In this document: one piece after another, positions 6,169-6,691 of the stretch
Numbering within the stretch: position 1 is the stretch's first letter
Layout: the number at the start of each line of letters is the position of its first letter
DNA from: Bryobacterales bacterium
GTDB taxonomy: Bacteria > Acidobacteriota > Terriglobia > Bryobacterales > Bryobacteraceae
Direction of reading: 5' to 3'
Assembly: GCA_003154855.1 (NCBI GenBank)
Contig: PMEV01000148.1
Location: 1 to 6,691, forward strand
Length of the DNA stretch: 6,691 nt
Program-made: the position numbers and the translations under genes
Notes under the pieces: generated by a model
Databases searched by the model: none
Seen by the model: the letters and a program-made list of their open reading frames with translations, nothing else
What the model was told of the DNA's origin: nothing

Positions 6169-6691
6169 GATGGGTCTCCTTGGGGCGCCGGCGCGCGGAA
6201 TCCGGCGGCGAAGAATGCGACCAGGCGGTTGAGGATGGCTTCGGAATCCGACGGGTCGCAGAGTCCGTCCGAGATGAACTTGAGATGGTGCATGCCGGAC
6301 ATGGTGTGGGCCATCGCGCCAATGAGGAAGTGAACTCCCCAGAACATCTCCTCGGCGGGAACGTTGGGCATAGCGCGCCGAAAGGCTGCTACGAAGCGGG
6401 ACTTGATCTCGGCGAACTGCCCGTGAAAGACCGCCTCGACGGCTTCCCCGGGTTCGGCGTGCATGCGGCCGAACAGGCGCACGAAGCCGGCCAACCCTTG
6501 ATGGCTGGAGCTAAGGACGGGGGCGAGAAAAGCCCGGATGAGGCCCTCGATGGGCGGCGGGTTGGCCCCGGCCTGTGCCTCGCAGGCTTCGAGCAGCGCC
6601 AGGCGTTCGCGATTGATGGGGCCGATCCGGCGGCCCAGCACGGCTTCGAGCAGCGCTTCCTTGCTCTGGAAGTAGTAGTTGACGGCGGCCA
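6153..6691 (-). CDS. TetR-family transcriptional regulator, PsrA-like C-terminal domain (N-terminus cut by window edge)
   Basis: Probable ligand-responsive repressor of the exporter operon that follows it. The reading frame is open to the right edge and gives 178 visible codons. The first residues, AAVNYYFQSKEALLEAVLGR, are the second half of a TetR helix-turn-helix, so roughly 30-40 residues lie outside. A GTG at 6641 is an internal valine of this motif, not the start. The C-terminal part contains a segment FVRLFGRM and later EEMFWGVHFLIGAMAHTMSG, which resembles the PsrA-type ligand domain (TetR_C_30-like; Pseudomonas PsrA has a similar ELFWRVHF...MSG stretch, recalled, not aligned). PsrA senses fatty acids, but the ligand here is unknown. 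The gene's last 16 bp overlap the tolC-like start, so the regulator appears to be first in the operon and probably autoregulated (inference). The operator is not in the window. Confidence 0.93.
   Translation of the reverse strand, partial: AAVNYYFQSKEALLEAVLGRRIGPINRERLALLEACEAQAGANPPPIEGLIRAFLAPVLSSSHQGLAGFVRLFGRMHAEPGEAVEAVFHGQFAEIKSRFVAAFRRAMPNVPAEEMFWGVHFLIGAMAHTMSGMHHLKFISDGLCDPSDSEAILNRLVAFFAAGFRAPAPQGDPSCTAH
6175..6181 (-). promoter_or_regulatory. Ribosome binding site of the tolC-like gene
   Basis: On the minus strand AAGGAGA lies 6 nt before the ATG at 6168. It is a near-perfect Shine-Dalgarno sequence embedded in the 3' end of the TetR gene. It supports the chosen start and independent, strong initiation of the outer membrane factor despite the gene overlap. 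Confidence 0.85.

Noticed and set aside
5468..6322. A 284-codon minus-strand frame overlapping both the TetR and the tolC-like genes.
   Set aside because: It is a third frame over two well-supported genes, with Pro/Arg/Ala-rich composition and no domain.
6153..6641. GTG at 6641 as the true start of the TetR gene.
   Set aside because: The frame continues to the window edge and encodes the second half of a TetR helix-turn-helix just upstream, so this codon is an internal valine.
1..6691. Search by eye for promoter, operator, terminator, tRNA, CRISPR or mobile-element signals.
   Set aside because: Coding sequence fills the window with gaps of at most 15 bp, and nothing convincing was seen. The operon promoter and terminator are expected outside both edges.

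Overview
The window is a GC-rich, densely packed bacterial segment in which every supported gene lies on the minus strand, so the operon reads from the right edge to the left edge. It encodes a complete tripartite (inner membrane, periplasm, outer membrane) ABC exporter with its own TetR-family regulator. An outer membrane factor shows that the host has two membranes. The GC richness, the gene order and the style of the TolC-like protein resemble Acidobacteriota (Solibacter/Bryobacter-type genomes). That assignment is an impression from memory, not a computed placement, and a proteobacterium cannot be excluded.

Layout in transcription order: TetR/PsrA-type repressor, N-terminus beyond the right edge (6691-6153); TolC-like outer membrane factor (6168-4852); HlyD/YbhG-type periplasmic adaptor with a lipoprotein signal (4836-3670); ABC ATPase 1 (3673-2753); ABC ATPase 2 (2756-1809); ABC-2 permease 1 (1812-679); ABC-2 permease 2, C-terminal part beyond the left edge (676-1). 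Gaps are 15 bp or less, and four of the six junctions are overlaps (one of 16 bp, three ATGA overlaps of 4 bp). There is no non-coding stretch of any size. I see no RNA gene, mobile element, CRISPR array, terminator or origin. The promoter and operator are expected upstream of the TetR gene, outside the window.

How the parts fit: the two permeases form the membrane channel and the two ATPases power it. The adaptor spans the periplasm to the TolC-like channel, and the TetR protein probably represses the operon until a ligand, likely a toxic or amphipathic compound, binds it. The set matches the E. coli ybhG-ybhF-ybhS-ybhR layout, with three differences: the double ATPase YbhF is split into two genes, an outer membrane factor is built in, and the regulator has a PsrA-like C-terminal domain.

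This is mostly a recognisable exporter operon, not an undescribed system. The most interesting detail is that the two ATPases carry complementary defects. ATPase 1 lacks the H-loop histidine and ATPase 2 has a degenerate signature motif, and in a heterodimer both would fall in the same composite ATP site.
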